From: Basidiobolus meristosporus CBS 931.73
Lineage: Eukaryota; Basidiobolomycota; Basidiobolomycetes; Basidiobolales; Basidiobolaceae
DNA length: 64,000 bases
Assembly (NCBI GenBank): GCA_002104905.1
Contig: MCFE01000048.1
Span: 1 to 64,000 of the forward strand
Direction: 5' to 3'
Shown: positions 23,784 through 36,000 of the stretch, piece after piece
Layout: each line of letters opens with the position of its first letter
Numbering within the stretch: position 1 is the stretch's first letter
The notes under the pieces: model-generated
Databases searched by the model: none
The model's input: only the letters and a program-made list of their open reading frames with translations
What the model was told of the DNA's origin: nothing
Program-made: the position numbers and the translations under genes

Positions 23784-23860
23784 GATTCCATAGTGTAATG
23801 GTTTGCACACGAAGCCCCTAAACAGGGATTCGTAGTTCGAGTTCAATTCTCGATGGAGTC
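23784..23860 (+). tRNA. tRNA-like sequence, Gln-type scaffold, abnormal anticodon arm
   Basis: The 77-nt sequence has a 7-bp acceptor stem (GATTCCA with TGGAGTC, one G-U), a D arm close to that of eukaryotic tRNA-Gln (ATAGTGTAATGGTTTGCAC, also a good A box) and a 5-bp T arm with TTCAATT loop (B box). The anticodon arm is too long. ACGAA pairs with TTCGT and encloses a 15-nt segment that itself can form CCC-GGG around CTAAACA. The U33 rule would give an AAA anticodon, which is implausible. Either there is an intron of about 6 nt with an unusual loop, or this is a decayed tRNA-Gln. Confidence 0.55.
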
Positions 23861-23961
23861 TGATTCTATTGGAGAATATTCAAGTACGACCCATGATAGA
23901 AATCAGAGATAATGATTATTAAATATAAAAATACATCAAGTTGTTGGATGATCAAAAGGTG

Positions 23962-24871
23962 TTATAACACTTCAGTTGGGCTAGGGGTGGCAACGTGGTC
24001 CTCTAGTTTACAGCGGGTTTCTGGCGGATGTGGGTGGATAATTTTCACAGTTTCAGTACCAATGGAAGTACCAGTTGACTCGACACCGGTACCTCCAAAT
24101 CTTTCTAGCAAGTTTTCGGTATCAATATACTCCAAAATTTTCGATTGGTACTCATTCTCTTTCCAAATGTGTACTTTTTGAGCAGTTACAGTATCGATAA
24201 ATGGTCGAACACAGTACCATAGCGAGCTTAGCAAGAAGGATGACGGAAAAACAAACACATTCTTCAAGCGTTCCGGGAAGTGGTGTTGGAAAAGTGGGAA
24301 AACTTCCTTGGCGAGTCCCAGGTCTGCGTTGGCGTGGGTTGCTCCGGTACGGTCATACACAATGGTCACCTTTTCCGGTAGTAGCCCCTCTTTCTCGGCC
24401 TTGGCCAAAATCCATACGTAAAAGCGTTTTTCCCGCTCGCGTTCTTCGGGATTTGCGAAATGTTTGCAGCTTCTCCATACTAATACTGGGGTCCCATCTT
24501 TGGCGTTTCCATGAAAGAAAACCTTTCGTGTCTTGACAAGATCCGAGAAGTCTTCTTCAAGGATGTTATCGTAGTTGAATTCCTGGCGCCAATGCTATTC
24601 GAGAGGAAGGTGATTAGAAGTCCACAAAGATGGGTATTGAAAAACCCATAGTTACCATAGTTTCGGACAGGCTCTTACAAGTATCCTTGAAATGTCCCTT
24701 GTTTGCATACCAGAAACGGGATATATCCCTCTGCGTAAGTGTATAGGCTTGAGGGACTTGCGAACGGATGTTCTTCAGAGTAATCTATAGGAAGAGAACT
24801 TAGAAAAAGCGTATGAAAAGTGGTATAGTGGTATAAGCTGGTGTTACCGAGTCGAGACTAGGGACATTCAT
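23962..24871 (-). CDS. Sec14-like CRAL-TRIO lipid-transfer protein
   Basis: Exons 24871-24848, 24784-24656 and 24594-23962 encode 261 residues. The N-terminal helical part (RFWYANKGHFKDTCKSL, then MHWRQEF) matches the CRAL-TRIO N-domain. The lipid-binding domain contains VTIVYDRTGATHANADL, then FPERLKNVFVFPSSFLLSSLWYC, then FIDTVTAQKVHIWK, and ENLLERFGGTG, which parallels the family's LPxEYGG segment. Such proteins bind and exchange phospholipids between membranes. Compared with yeast Sec14 the N-terminal helices are short and the usual LRFLRAR motif is weak. The His/Pro-rich tail is not recognised. Confidence 0.75.
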
Positions 24872-25829
24872 TGTTGGTAGAGAAGGTATCCGGCTTAAGA
24901 CCAACCCTCAGTGGTAAACTCAAGCTCATCTTGTCCAGCCCGAGATTTTTTATATCAATCTAGTTACACCTCGGAAATCCGGAATTACAAGATCAAGAAC
25001 TACCGATTGAACAGCACTTATTGATGTATGGTCCAACTAGGAACAGTTTACACCAGTATTACGACGATGGAATTTCCTCATCTCTCTGGAGAATGCTTGA
25101 TTAATCAACCCCCACCAATGGTCCCCCGATCATCACCTCAACCCCAATACATGTAAATGGTTAGAAGCAGCATAATATTCTGCCTGGGGACGCAGCTCTC
25201 AAAACCACCAGCTATTCAGCACTCGATATATGGTGGCTATTCCTGGGAATAGACAAAGGTGACAGGAGGTCAAGTCGCAGTGAGCGAATGTGAAACAGCC
25301 ATATTTGTGTGTGGGAACCACTTTAATGGAAGGTGGCCAATCGAGATGCGATGGTGTGTCACTACTTGTGCTGTGAGCCTATGAAATCCATCGAGTCCGT
25401 GATTTAGCTTCTAATACATGGCTGATGGCTCCTCCAAAATAACATCGTTGCGCCCGATTTGGCCGATTAGGGAGTCAAAGGAGATAATCTCGGGATTACT
25501 TTTCAGTTTGTGAGCTCAAGTCACAGTGCATCTGTAATAAGTAGGCTTCTGTACATTGGTGATCACATAATTATCCCTAAGACATGGGAGTTCCTTCCTA
25601 ACTGGGACCTTGCACTGCACATATGATGGTGGTGGTGGTTTCACTGATGAAAATTCCACCTCTCTTGCTCCAATTGGTACCGTTCAACTGCGTGGAGCTC
25701 TGTGCCTATTTGGTTGCATTGTGGGTGTTTCCATGTATGGCTGCATTCACTCGAGCGACACCACCGTATATTTCAATGATGTGGAGAAATATAGGTTGCT
25801 CATGTAACGTGACTAACGCTCAGCTCCCC
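24872..25829. other. intergenic, upstream of xanthine dehydrogenase
   Basis: Divergent region between the Sec14-like and xanthine dehydrogenase genes. No coding or repeat feature is supported. GATA-type WGATAR sites for nitrogen control would be worth counting here. Confidence 0.4.
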
Positions 25830-25838
25830 TATATAAAT
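25830..25838 (+). promoter_or_regulatory. TATA box of xanthine dehydrogenase gene
   Basis: TATATAAAT lies 117 nt before the ATG at 25955. The sequence between is pyrimidine-rich, as in many fungal core promoters. Confidence 0.6.
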
Positions 25839-25954
25839 TCTGAAGCCCTTCCCCACAACTTCACTTTACTGCCCTTTTCCACCCTGTTTTTTATACATTC
25901 ATTTCATTTAATTCGCATAACATTTCCCATTTTCGAGCATCCTCTTAAAGCAGC

Positions 25955-28900
25955 ATGAGTGTGCAAAGCTATTCTGATACCTTGACGTTTTATGTCAATG
26001 GAACCCGTGTCGTCCTCAAAAACCCAGATCCGGAAATGACTCTACTTCAATACCTTCGTCATGCTGGTTTGACGGGTACCAAACTCGGTTGCGGTGAAGG
26101 TGGTTGTGGTAAGTTGGCTAATCTTTGCATAACTGACTATGTAAGTGTGACATGCTAATAGTCTGTTTGATTTAGGCGCCTGCACACTATTGGTTTCCTC
26201 CTATGATTCCGACACTCGCAAAATTTCCCACACATCTGTCAACGCATGCCTAGCTCCTCTTTGTGCCATGGATGGGAAGCATGTGATAACTGTTGAAGGC
26301 CTTGGTAACTCGAAAAACCCTCACCCAGTCCAGGAAAGAATCGCATGGAGTCACGGTTCTCAATGTGGTTTCTGTACTCCTGGCATTGTCATGTCGCTAT
26401 ACGCACTATTAAGGAACAATCCCAATCCTACCGAACATGAGATCGAGGAAGCATTCGACGGAAATCTTTGCCGTTGTACTGGATACAGACCTATTCTGGA
26501 TGCTGCAAAAACATTTGCCATCCCTTCTGGTGGCTGTTGCGGTGGAAAATCTAACACCGGTGGCTGTTGCAAAGATGAGAGCCCTGCGGTATCCCAAGAG
26601 GAGGTCACAGGATGTGGCAGAGCGGGAGGTTGTTGCCAAGACAAGAAAAACATTGATCAAGAGCTTAGCAACTCGGTGACTGCTGATAAGTTCGAGCCGG
26701 TGAGGCTCAAGAAGTACGATCCTTCTCAAGAACTGATCTTTCCACCAGCCTTGATTAAATATGCTCACGCTGAAAAGGATGCCAATAACGGCCTTCGACC
26801 TTTGGCTTTTTCCAACAACAAGTACAAATGGTATCGTCCCCTTGAGCTTGAAGAACTTCTACAACTCAAAGCCGAATATCCTGACGCGAAAATTATCGCT
26901 GGTAACTCGGAGGTCGGAATTGAAATCAAGTTCAAGCATATTTATTACCCCGTCATGATCTACGTTGGAGACATTAAAGAGCTCAAGAAAGTCGAATATA
27001 CAGATGATGGGATCACTTTCGGTGCCAATGTCACCTTGTCTACTTTCGAACATGTATTGAAGCAAGCAGTAGACAAGTACGAACCCTCAAAAACCGAAAA
27101 CTTCAAGGCTTATCTTAGCAATCTACGTTGGTTTGCTGGCCGGCAAATCCGAAACGTCGGTACGATCGCTGGAAACATTGTTACCGCTTCTCCAATCTCC
27201 GATTTGAATCCAGTATTCGTTGCATCTCGTGCAGTGATGGTGGTTGCATCAAAGGATGGTGGTTTAAGATCAATCAAGATGACTGAATTTTTCCTTGGTT
27301 ACCGCAAAACCGCACTTCGTCCAGGAGAGGTTGTGGTTTCCCTATCGATCCCCTTCACATCCGAATACGAGTTTACCCAATCATTCAAACAAGCAAAAAG
27401 AAAGGATGATGATATCGCTATTGTCAACGGTGGTTTACGAGTCAAGTTTGAGAAGAAAGACGGCAAGTTCATAGTCCAGGATTCCGTTTTCGCTTTTGGT
27501 GGCATGGGCCCTACCACGTTGCAAACCGCTTCTGCCACAGAATTTTTGATTGGCAAGGAGTGGGGATACCGTGAAGATTATTTGGAGGTCGTCAATCGGC
27601 TCGGATATGATCTTCCAATCCAATATTCTTCTCCAGGAGGCATGGCGGAGTATCGCAAAGCATTGGCCTCCAGTTTCTTCTATAAGTTTTGGTGCTTCAT
27701 TTCGGAGAAGTTGGGACTTGATATTCCTGAAGCCAAGTTTGCCAACGAGTTGAAAGACATTGAACGTGCTGTCTCACAAGCATCGCAATCGATGCCTACA
27801 CGTCCCGAATCCATCGTCGGAAAGAATGTTGCTCACTTAAGCGCCGTTAAGCAAGTCACTGGAGAGGCTATCTATGTGGATGATATGCCTTCATATAGAG
27901 GAGAGCTCTACGGGGCAGTTGTAACTTCCAAGAAGGCCCATGCCAAGATTGTCAAGGTTGATTCTAGCATGGCTGAAGAGGCAGATGGAGTTGTGGCCTT
28001 CTACTCCGCCAAAGATGTTCCCGGTTCCAACACTTGGGGACCTACCTTCCAAGACGAAGAGATTTTCGCCACTGATGAGGTCCACTTCTTGGGTCAAGTG
28101 ATTGGTATTATTGTTGCGCATACTCAGAATGCAGCACAAGCTGCCGCTAGAATGGTACACGTAGAGTATGAAGAGCTTCCACACATTCTTACCATTGATG
28201 AGGCTATCGAGAAGGAGTCGTACGTTCCAGCCGACAGAGATATCACTCGAGGTGATGTGGATAAAGCCTTTGCCGAGTGTGACCATATATTCGAAGGCGA
28301 ATCAAGAGTTGGTGGCCAAGAGCACTTCTATCTTGAGACTAATGCTTGTATTGTCGTGCCAAAAGAGGACACTGAAATGGAGATTTTCAGCAGTACACAG
28401 AATCCTACTGAAACTCAGCATGTAGTGGCTAAAGTCCTGGGTTGCTCCGACAACAGAATTACTGTTCGTACCAAACGTCTTGGCGGTGGCTTTGGTGGTA
28501 AAGAGAGCCGAACTGTAATGTTAACAGCACCATTGGCTGTTGCTGCTCATCACCTTGGCAAGCCCGTCCGTTGTATGCTCGACCGTGATGAAGATATGCA
28601 GTTAACCGGCCAAAGACATCCTTTCTTGGGTAAATGGAAAGTTGGTGTCAACAAGGATGGTAAAATTCAAGCACTAGACATCCAACTCTACGCCAATGCA
28701 GGTTGGTCTGCCGACTTAACCATGGCTGTTGTCGAGCGTGCCATGTCCCATAGCGATAATTGCTATTACATTCCTAATGTCCGTGTCGTTGGTAAGGCGT
28801 GTATCACAAACATTCATTCGAACACTGCCTTCAGAGGTTTTGGTGGCCCTCAAGGAATGGTTATCTGTGAGAATTGGGTACATGAAGTCGCAGAGAGCCT

Positions 28901-30095
28901 CAGTATTCCCGTAGATGAATTCCGCGAAATCAACATGTACAAGGAAGGCCAACTCACTCATTTCAATCAAGAGATCACCGACTGGCACATTCCTTTAATG
29001 TGGAAGCAAATCAAAGAAACATCGAACTATGCGACCAAACGCCGTGAGGTTGATGAATTCAACACAGCTCACAAATTCAAGAAGAGAGGACTGGCAATTA
29101 TTCCTACTAAGTTCGGTATTTCCTTCACCGCTAGATTCCTCAATCAAGCCGGTGCTCTGGTTCATATATATACCGATGGGTCGGTGCTGTTGACCCATGG
29201 TGGCATTGAAATGGGTCAAGGTATCCATACGAAAATGGCACAGATCGCTGCTGAGGCCTTGGATGTCCCATTGGAGAAGGTCTTCATCAGTGAGACGGCT
29301 ACTAATACAGTTGCCAACACAAGTCCAACTGCTGCTTCAGCTGGATCTGACCTCAACGGTCAAGCCGTTAAAGCTGCCTGCGACCAGGTTGTTGAGAGAT
29401 TAAAGCCGTACCGTGAGAAGATGCCTGGCGCTTCTCTTGGCGAAGTTGCCAAGGCTGCTTATTTCGATCGGGTGAATCTCTCCGCCAATGGTCATTATAA
29501 GACTCCTGATATTGGCTACACCTGGGGAAAGAATGAAGGAATGATGTTCTTCTATTTCACCCTGGGTGTTGCTGTTTCTGAGGTCGAGATAGATATTCTC
29601 ACAGGGGACCACACAATTCTGAGTACCGATATCCTCATGGACGTTGGCCAATCACTGAATTACTCAATTGATCTTGGGCAAGTTGAAGGAGCCTGGCTAC
29701 AAGGCGCCGGCTGGTCCACCATGGAAGAAACATTATTTTTCCCCAATGGTATGCTGTTCACTAGAGGCCCAGGCAATTACAAAATCCCGGGCTTCCGTGA
29801 TATTCCGCAGCAATTCCGAGTTGACCTTCTTGATGGTGTTGAATACAAAAAACTCAAGACGATCCACGGTAGCAAAGGCATCGGAGAACCGCCATTCTTC
29901 TTGGGTACTTCTGTCTTCTATGCTATTCGCGATGCTATTTCAGCTGCTCGCAGGGATAACGGTGTTACTGAAACCTTCACTCTCTCTCACCCCGCTACTG
30001 CCGAGAAGATTCGTATGGCATGCGCCGACGAGATTGCCGCCCTTTCCAAAATAGAACGCAAGGAGGGAGAGAAGCCATGGGCTATTCGCGTATAA
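25955..30095 (+). CDS. xanthine dehydrogenase (purine hydroxylase I)
   Basis: Two exons (25955-26108, 26176-30095) encode 1357 residues, the normal length. The enzyme oxidises hypoxanthine and xanthine to urate with NAD+ in purine catabolism. A plant-type 2Fe-2S domain is first, with [11 protein letters not shown] spanning the splice site. The second 2Fe-2S domain follows ([14 protein letters not shown] and [10 protein letters not shown]), then the FAD domain (residues about 240-460, [11 protein letters not shown] and [20 protein letters not shown]). The molybdopterin domains start near residue 595, with GGGFGGKE (about 822), [10 protein letters not shown] (about 938), MGQGIHTKM (about 1064) and the catalytic-Glu motif [11 protein letters not shown] (about 1284). 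A Cys-Gly-rich linker lies near residues 165-210. Confidence 0.95.
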
Positions 30096-30348
30096 TCATC
30101 CAGAGATATATCTGAGATGTGCTTTTATTTGTAGGTTCGTGAGATGTCGCATCACCCGGTGTATATATAGGCTCGACATTGATTAATTCTCTGAAATTCA
30201 AATAAACAAACCTAGTTTGCAACTATGCAGTAAGAGCGTTCATATATATATGTGTGTGTGTAAGTGTGCGTATGGCGATTCTATGTACACGAGATCAGCA
30301 GAGCCATTCGGGCGCCATGTCCATCACTGGCGTGAACTTTCGATTGAT

Positions 30349-32264
30349 TCAAGGCCCCATATCTTCCTCATCTGACGGTGGGATAACCTCGTCGTCTGAG
30401 CAATAAATTGCCTCGGTCTCCTTGGCTGGTGTTTCTGGGACATAGTTCTTCTTCAGGATAGATGGTGAATTAATACAAATCGCGTTCGATGTCCGCGCAT
30501 ACACCGGCGTCTCGGGAATAATAGCATCAGCGCCGGGTGTGCTAGCCGATGTTGGCCTCCCCATTCCACATGGGCCTGAAATCTCTGTTGATCGGGGATG
30601 CTTGAGAAGCGAATGCCGGCGATATCCAGCTGATTGAAGCGATGAAAAAGATTGGGACTTTGTGGGTGTTTGGTCGTTAAGAGCTGCTCTGAATATTGTT
30701 TCATGATACTCTGGCTCGGGGTTCTCTGGCGTCTCCGCTACGAGCAAGTCACAAGATTCCTTTCTGATTCGCGCCTTCTCCGACGAGATTTGCGGTGGAA
30801 ATTGATGGCGCGGAGTGACCAATGCGGCTTCCAGGGGGGCTATTTCGTTATGATCCACCAATAGAGCGTAATCATCCAGGTCAGTGCTTTCAAACTCTGC
30901 TGAGAACCTATCGCTCAAATTCCCGGGAGTGTTAGTATAAAAATCTTGGAAAAATTGGCTGGTCTGGCTTGCAGAGAGCTGATCGATCCCCTTGGGAGTA
31001 GTATGACATTTGGAAGGTGAAGGGGCACACGGCCGAAGATTATGCCGGCTCATTGACGGTGTATTTTGCTCTGGCTCGCTCATCAGATCTTGTTGGCATA
31101 CCGACTCTGCTGCGTCTAAACATATTGGAGCATTTTCCATATCATTTGCTTTCGTGTTATTCATATTTACATCATCAAGAACTTGAACGGATAACTTAGA
31201 AGTCAGTATGGCCTTTGGTGCAAGTGTGGGTGGATTTACCACTCCAAGGGTACCGTTTCCTGCTGGATACTCCACATGATCGTTAAAACTGTCTACTTCA
31301 TCTAGATGCCCATACTCCCATTCGACCCTGAAGCTTTGATTGTCGAAAAATGGGCTACTTTGTGAGCCCAAGACTGTTGAACTGCCATCCTGTTGGACAG
31401 GATCGCAAAACCAAGGGTGCGCTTGTTTGCTCTCCTCAAGGGTTTTGCGCAAGTTTCTTGTTCTAAGCATATGGATATCCTTGTCTTCTGAAAGGCAGCC
31501 AGGTGCCAAGTGTAGCCTCTCTCTTAGATACGAAAACACAGAGTTGGGAAGGCCATACACAGGCCAGATTCTCCTCACCCTCCAATCCTCCGACTCAGGT
31601 TTGGCTCGTAACTTGGACAGGTACTCGGATGTTTTATCCGACAATGGTATGCGTCGGTTTGGGAGATTCGTTTTAGAAGAATTAACTCTAGTGATGGTTA
31701 GGGCGAACAGCTGTCCAAGGATAACTGACTCCAAGGATTCCAATAACGCATCCTTAAGTTCGAATCGATCCAACTTCGCTTTCTGAGAAACTAGTCGTAG
31801 GAATTTGCGGAATTCGGTGGCATTGCAGCCGAAGACAACATCCAGGTCGTCGCCAAACACCGTAACTAATATCAATTTCTTAGTACTCTGGTGGGTGAGA
31901 AAGTACGGTGAGGAAAAATACCGCTTTTGTGCTCGTGCGCGTACGCGACAACAACGCTAAGTCTATATTTAAAAGAAACGTACTCTCTCGAGTAATTGGA
32001 GTGACACCGGGAGCAATGCATTTGCGGGCCAGGCGTTAATGCCTTGACCTTGTGCAAAGTCTTTATGGGGGTGACAACGCTGCCTTGCCGGGTGTTTCTC
32101 GGGCTGGGTGAGGTCAAGATTTGCGAGATTCTCCTCAGTCCTGGACTTGCTCTAAATCCGGGTTGCGAGCCGAGCTTGGCGTTGCAATTACCACACGAAG
32201 GATACACGTAAGTTTCGTTGGGTTGAATTTTCACTACCACCCCCTGGACTGTCTCCAACACCAT
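30349..32264 (-). CDS. RPA C-terminal-domain (DDIAS-like) protein
   Basis: Exons 32264-31945 and 31885-30349 give 618 residues. The 59-nt intron runs from GTACGC to CCAGAG. The N-terminal 150 residues form a replication-factor-A C-terminal OB fold with a zinc ribbon: CGNC, a long insert, CSRC, then FKYRLSVVVA joined by the splice to LILVTVFGDDLDVVFG. The rest is low-complexity and Ser/Pro-rich, with repeated ETP motifs (VAETPENP, IPETPV, VPETPAK) and an acidic end. The arrangement of an RPA-type OB domain followed by a disordered tail resembles animal DDIAS. A single-strand DNA or DNA-damage role is inference. Confidence 0.65.
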
Positions 32265-33030
32265 ACTCTAAAAGCGTCTTACTATCGGGACTGATCAACA
32301 GTGGGATGTTTTGATTGTCTATATGTCATGTCTTCATGGAGCCCACCATCAGTGCACGTGACCGGCGTGATCAATGGAAATGTTGAACCGCTGACCCATT
32401 ATGATCCGGTTCTATAGGAAGATACACGCTGAGCTGATTAGAGCAAACGCTTTCCAAATTGGCAGTCGCGATTGGAGAGGAAGTATGCTCAGAAGGGAAT
32501 GTTTGCAGTTGCTGAGGTTGTTGAGTCGACCAAATAGGCTGAAACCTACTAAGGGAAGTGCTTTAACTCGTGGTAGCCCCTGAATGACGGGAGAGGCTGC
32601 CTTCACGATACCATGGAGCACAATTTAAGTTGATATATGCCCGGCCACCTCATTGGCTGGTGATAGACCTTCACAAAAAATGTTCCAATTACTTGTGGAG
32701 TTCGTGGGCAATTATATTTCACAACTAAGCCATGATATTAACTTAGTAATGGTTCTCTTGTATTTGACTCCATTGTAACACAAGCGCATATAGCATTTTC
32801 AACTCCGTTACTTATTACTATTATTAGCTCCTTATATCGATTTTCTTCACCTTTGCTCTTAGATAGTTCGCTGCTGAGTTCCGTGAAATCTCTCCCCTTC
32901 ACCTTCATCTTGTATTTTGTAACTATTTATTTGGATATTACCACCTTTGCTATCGAGCAAATCACTTTTGTTGCCGTCTGTTTTCCAGAGCCTGTTTCTG
33001 GCGATAGCATAAGAAGTATTCAGCGACAAC
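32265..33030. other. divergent promoter region
   Basis: Between the RPA-like gene (-) and the DOCK gene (+). Pyrimidine-rich before 33031. No gene is recognised. Confidence 0.4.
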
Positions 33031-36000
33031 ATGCCGATGTGGCAGCCACTTGCACGGGTTGCTAATGGAATAGCCATCTTCCCATTCTTATCGGTGACCC
33101 CCAGTGTAGTGAACGAAGCTCCAGAAGATAATGGAGATTCCCAGTTATTTTTACTTGATTCCGCCTCTCCAGATGCCTCATACTTTGTTGATTTAGAAGT
33201 GGGCGACATTGTATATGCATACGAGCAATTGGATGGTTGGTACAAGGGCTACGTGATATCATCTTTCCCTCCAAATTCACAACCTCGATGTGGCATATTC
33301 CCTGCCAATCACGTTCATATTCGCTCCTATCAAGCTAGCCCTACTGCAACTGCGTCTAGTAAGTTGCAACCTGATACCACTAGGCACTTGATTTCGGAAA
33401 AACAAAGATTGTCTCCTGAAATTGCTAAAGCACCGTCTTTAATGAGATCAAATTCGGAGCTCGTTGCTAGGAGTTCCTTTGATTCAACCTCAACAACTAG
33501 CTCCAACCGCATTCGCCCGTTAAGCTTGCAGGAGAAAAATCTCGACAGTATCCATCCAAGTCCGCCAACAATCCCTCAATTGAAGCCTTACAGAACTGCA
33601 AGTGGATACTTGGAGCCACTGGTGGATATTATCTCCGATGTTTTAAAGGAATGGTGCTCATATTTACCAACCTACCTGCGGAAATGCGAATATGAGCTAT
33701 TCAACACCGTGAAAGGCTACATGTCAACCCTCTTCAAGGGACGAAGACAACTTCTCTCGCAAACATTATCGCTGGAGGATTTAAATAAGCTTCGCTCGGA
33801 GTTGATTCATACAATTTTGTCGGGCAACAAGCTCCAGGGATTGGATTCTATCGTTCTCCATAAAGAAAAAGGACTTCCGATTGACGAGAAGCACTCACCA
33901 TTGACTGCGCTGTACAAAAGTCATGTAGAGCTTTCAGGCGATGCAGGTGGTCAGCTCGAGAGTCCGTTAGTGACCAGCCCCCATCATTCTCCGTTGGGAG
34001 TCAACTCTACTCCAGTTCGGAAGAAAACACCTAAGGCTGCGGTAGACAGTATCTCCAGTTTATACCATCTTTTCTTCGATCTGAAGGCTTTTGTTGCCTC
34101 CATATGCTCCACAGGAGAATACGCCGAACTCCACTTTTCCTTGTTTAACAAAACATCATCCAAGTTCATCAGCGAGGAATTCCTTATTGTTCTTACATCT
34201 CAAGGGATGCCCAGCGACCCCAACCGGATTGGTAGACTACGTACCTTATTTTCTGATCTATCCCAAAAGGACGTTAGTGATCAGATATACCTTGTGTGTA
34301 GAATAGTTCGGATTGGCCGAACCCTGCTGCTGGAGAAATCCAAAGATGGCATAGAGCTCTCTTCATCATCCTCGGCAGACGTATCCAGTCGTATAAATTC
34401 GATCAGCAACAAGCCTGGAAGCGAGGTAATCAACTATAGAAGACCCTTTGGATGTGCAGTCTTCTCCGTGAGCGACGTGCTTCAGGCTAGTAGTCAAGCT
34501 GACGCTATGCGGGAGTCGGTCATTAAGATCTATACTCCCCTGAACGATACGACCTTCTCCACGTTGCATGAGAATATCATAAACCAGACCGGAGAGTACG
34601 AGCAATCCTCAAGAGCTGAAAGCATATGTGTGTCGTTTCGAGTGTTCCAAGGGCAAGCCCAAGCTCTCATTAGAGAACACCCCACTCTATTACTTGATAT
34701 CCCAATTACTCCGCGATTAGGGTTCCCCGATGTGGTATTGCCGGGTGATAATCGAAACGCCATGCACTTGACTCTCTGCTCTGGTGATTTCCAACAAGGT
34801 CGAAGAGCAACAGCCAAGAATATTCAGGTGAAAGTGGAGGTGCGCTCGAATGAAGGAAATGGGGCAGCATTGGGCGGCGCCATATGCCGTGGTTCTGGAG
34901 AAGCCAATGTAACTCAGTACGAATCAACGGTGATCTATCATTCAAACAACCCCCGATGGGACGAGGCTATCAAGATTGAGGTGACTCCAGACATTTTCAA
35001 GAGCTCTCACATATTCTTCACATTCCGACATTGCTCTAGTAAGGAGCAGTCTGGCTCCACCATCTCTCTCGGCAGTAAGGAGAAATCAACTGACAGCAGC
35101 ATCTTTGCATTCGCATTTTTGCCCCTTTCTCTTGAAAATCATCATACCATTGTATCAGATGATACTCACACGCTCACGTTGTACAAGTATGATCCCAAGA
35201 TTGTCTCGTCAACGACATACCTGAAATGCTGTACCAACACCCCGAAGCCCAACAAACTAATGTCTTTTGACAGCCTCGATCTGGTCAAGAGTTATACCTC
35301 GTCCTCCGGAATAACCCCTCTCAAGGATACATTTGTTGTGAAAACATTTTTATGCTCAACAAAACTGACCCATAGCGAGTCTTTGGTCAATCTCCTACAT
35401 TGGAAAGAAGCGCTACTTACCCGACATGACATGCGTTCTATCTTGAAGAACTTCACTTTCATAGGGGAGTTGGAGATTGTCAAGTTTCTGCAAGATATAT
35501 TTGACGTGTTGTTCGACCTATTGGGCGCGCCACCGTCCTCATTTCAGCATGGGGACACTCCAGTAAGGCAGAACTCTCATCAGCGCCAGCCCTCCGTTTC
35601 AGGGGCCGGCCCTACATTGGATGACCTAGTGTTCGCTGCGTTGGTTTTCGTCCTCAACATTGTGTCCGACAGACGCTTTACCAACTTCCGGCCGGTTCTA
35701 GATGTATATATCGAGAATCATTTCTCTTCCTCTCGAGTATCTAAGCATCTTATCTCTTCCATGCGGAAGTTGCTTTCAGACCCAACGGACTCTACACAAG
35801 CAATGGGGCTTCGTTCTAGTATAAAGGCCTGGGAATACTTGTTTAAATTGATTGTCAAGTCGTGGGGCATCCATAGAGCTGAGGAAAAGGGCAAAAACCT
35901 CAGTAATGCCGGCGCACCAATGTCTTCCCCATTGGATGACTCCGTCGGGAGTCAGAGCGAGTTCAAGGCAAGTCTTTGGGGTCTCTTTGGAGATATCAAT

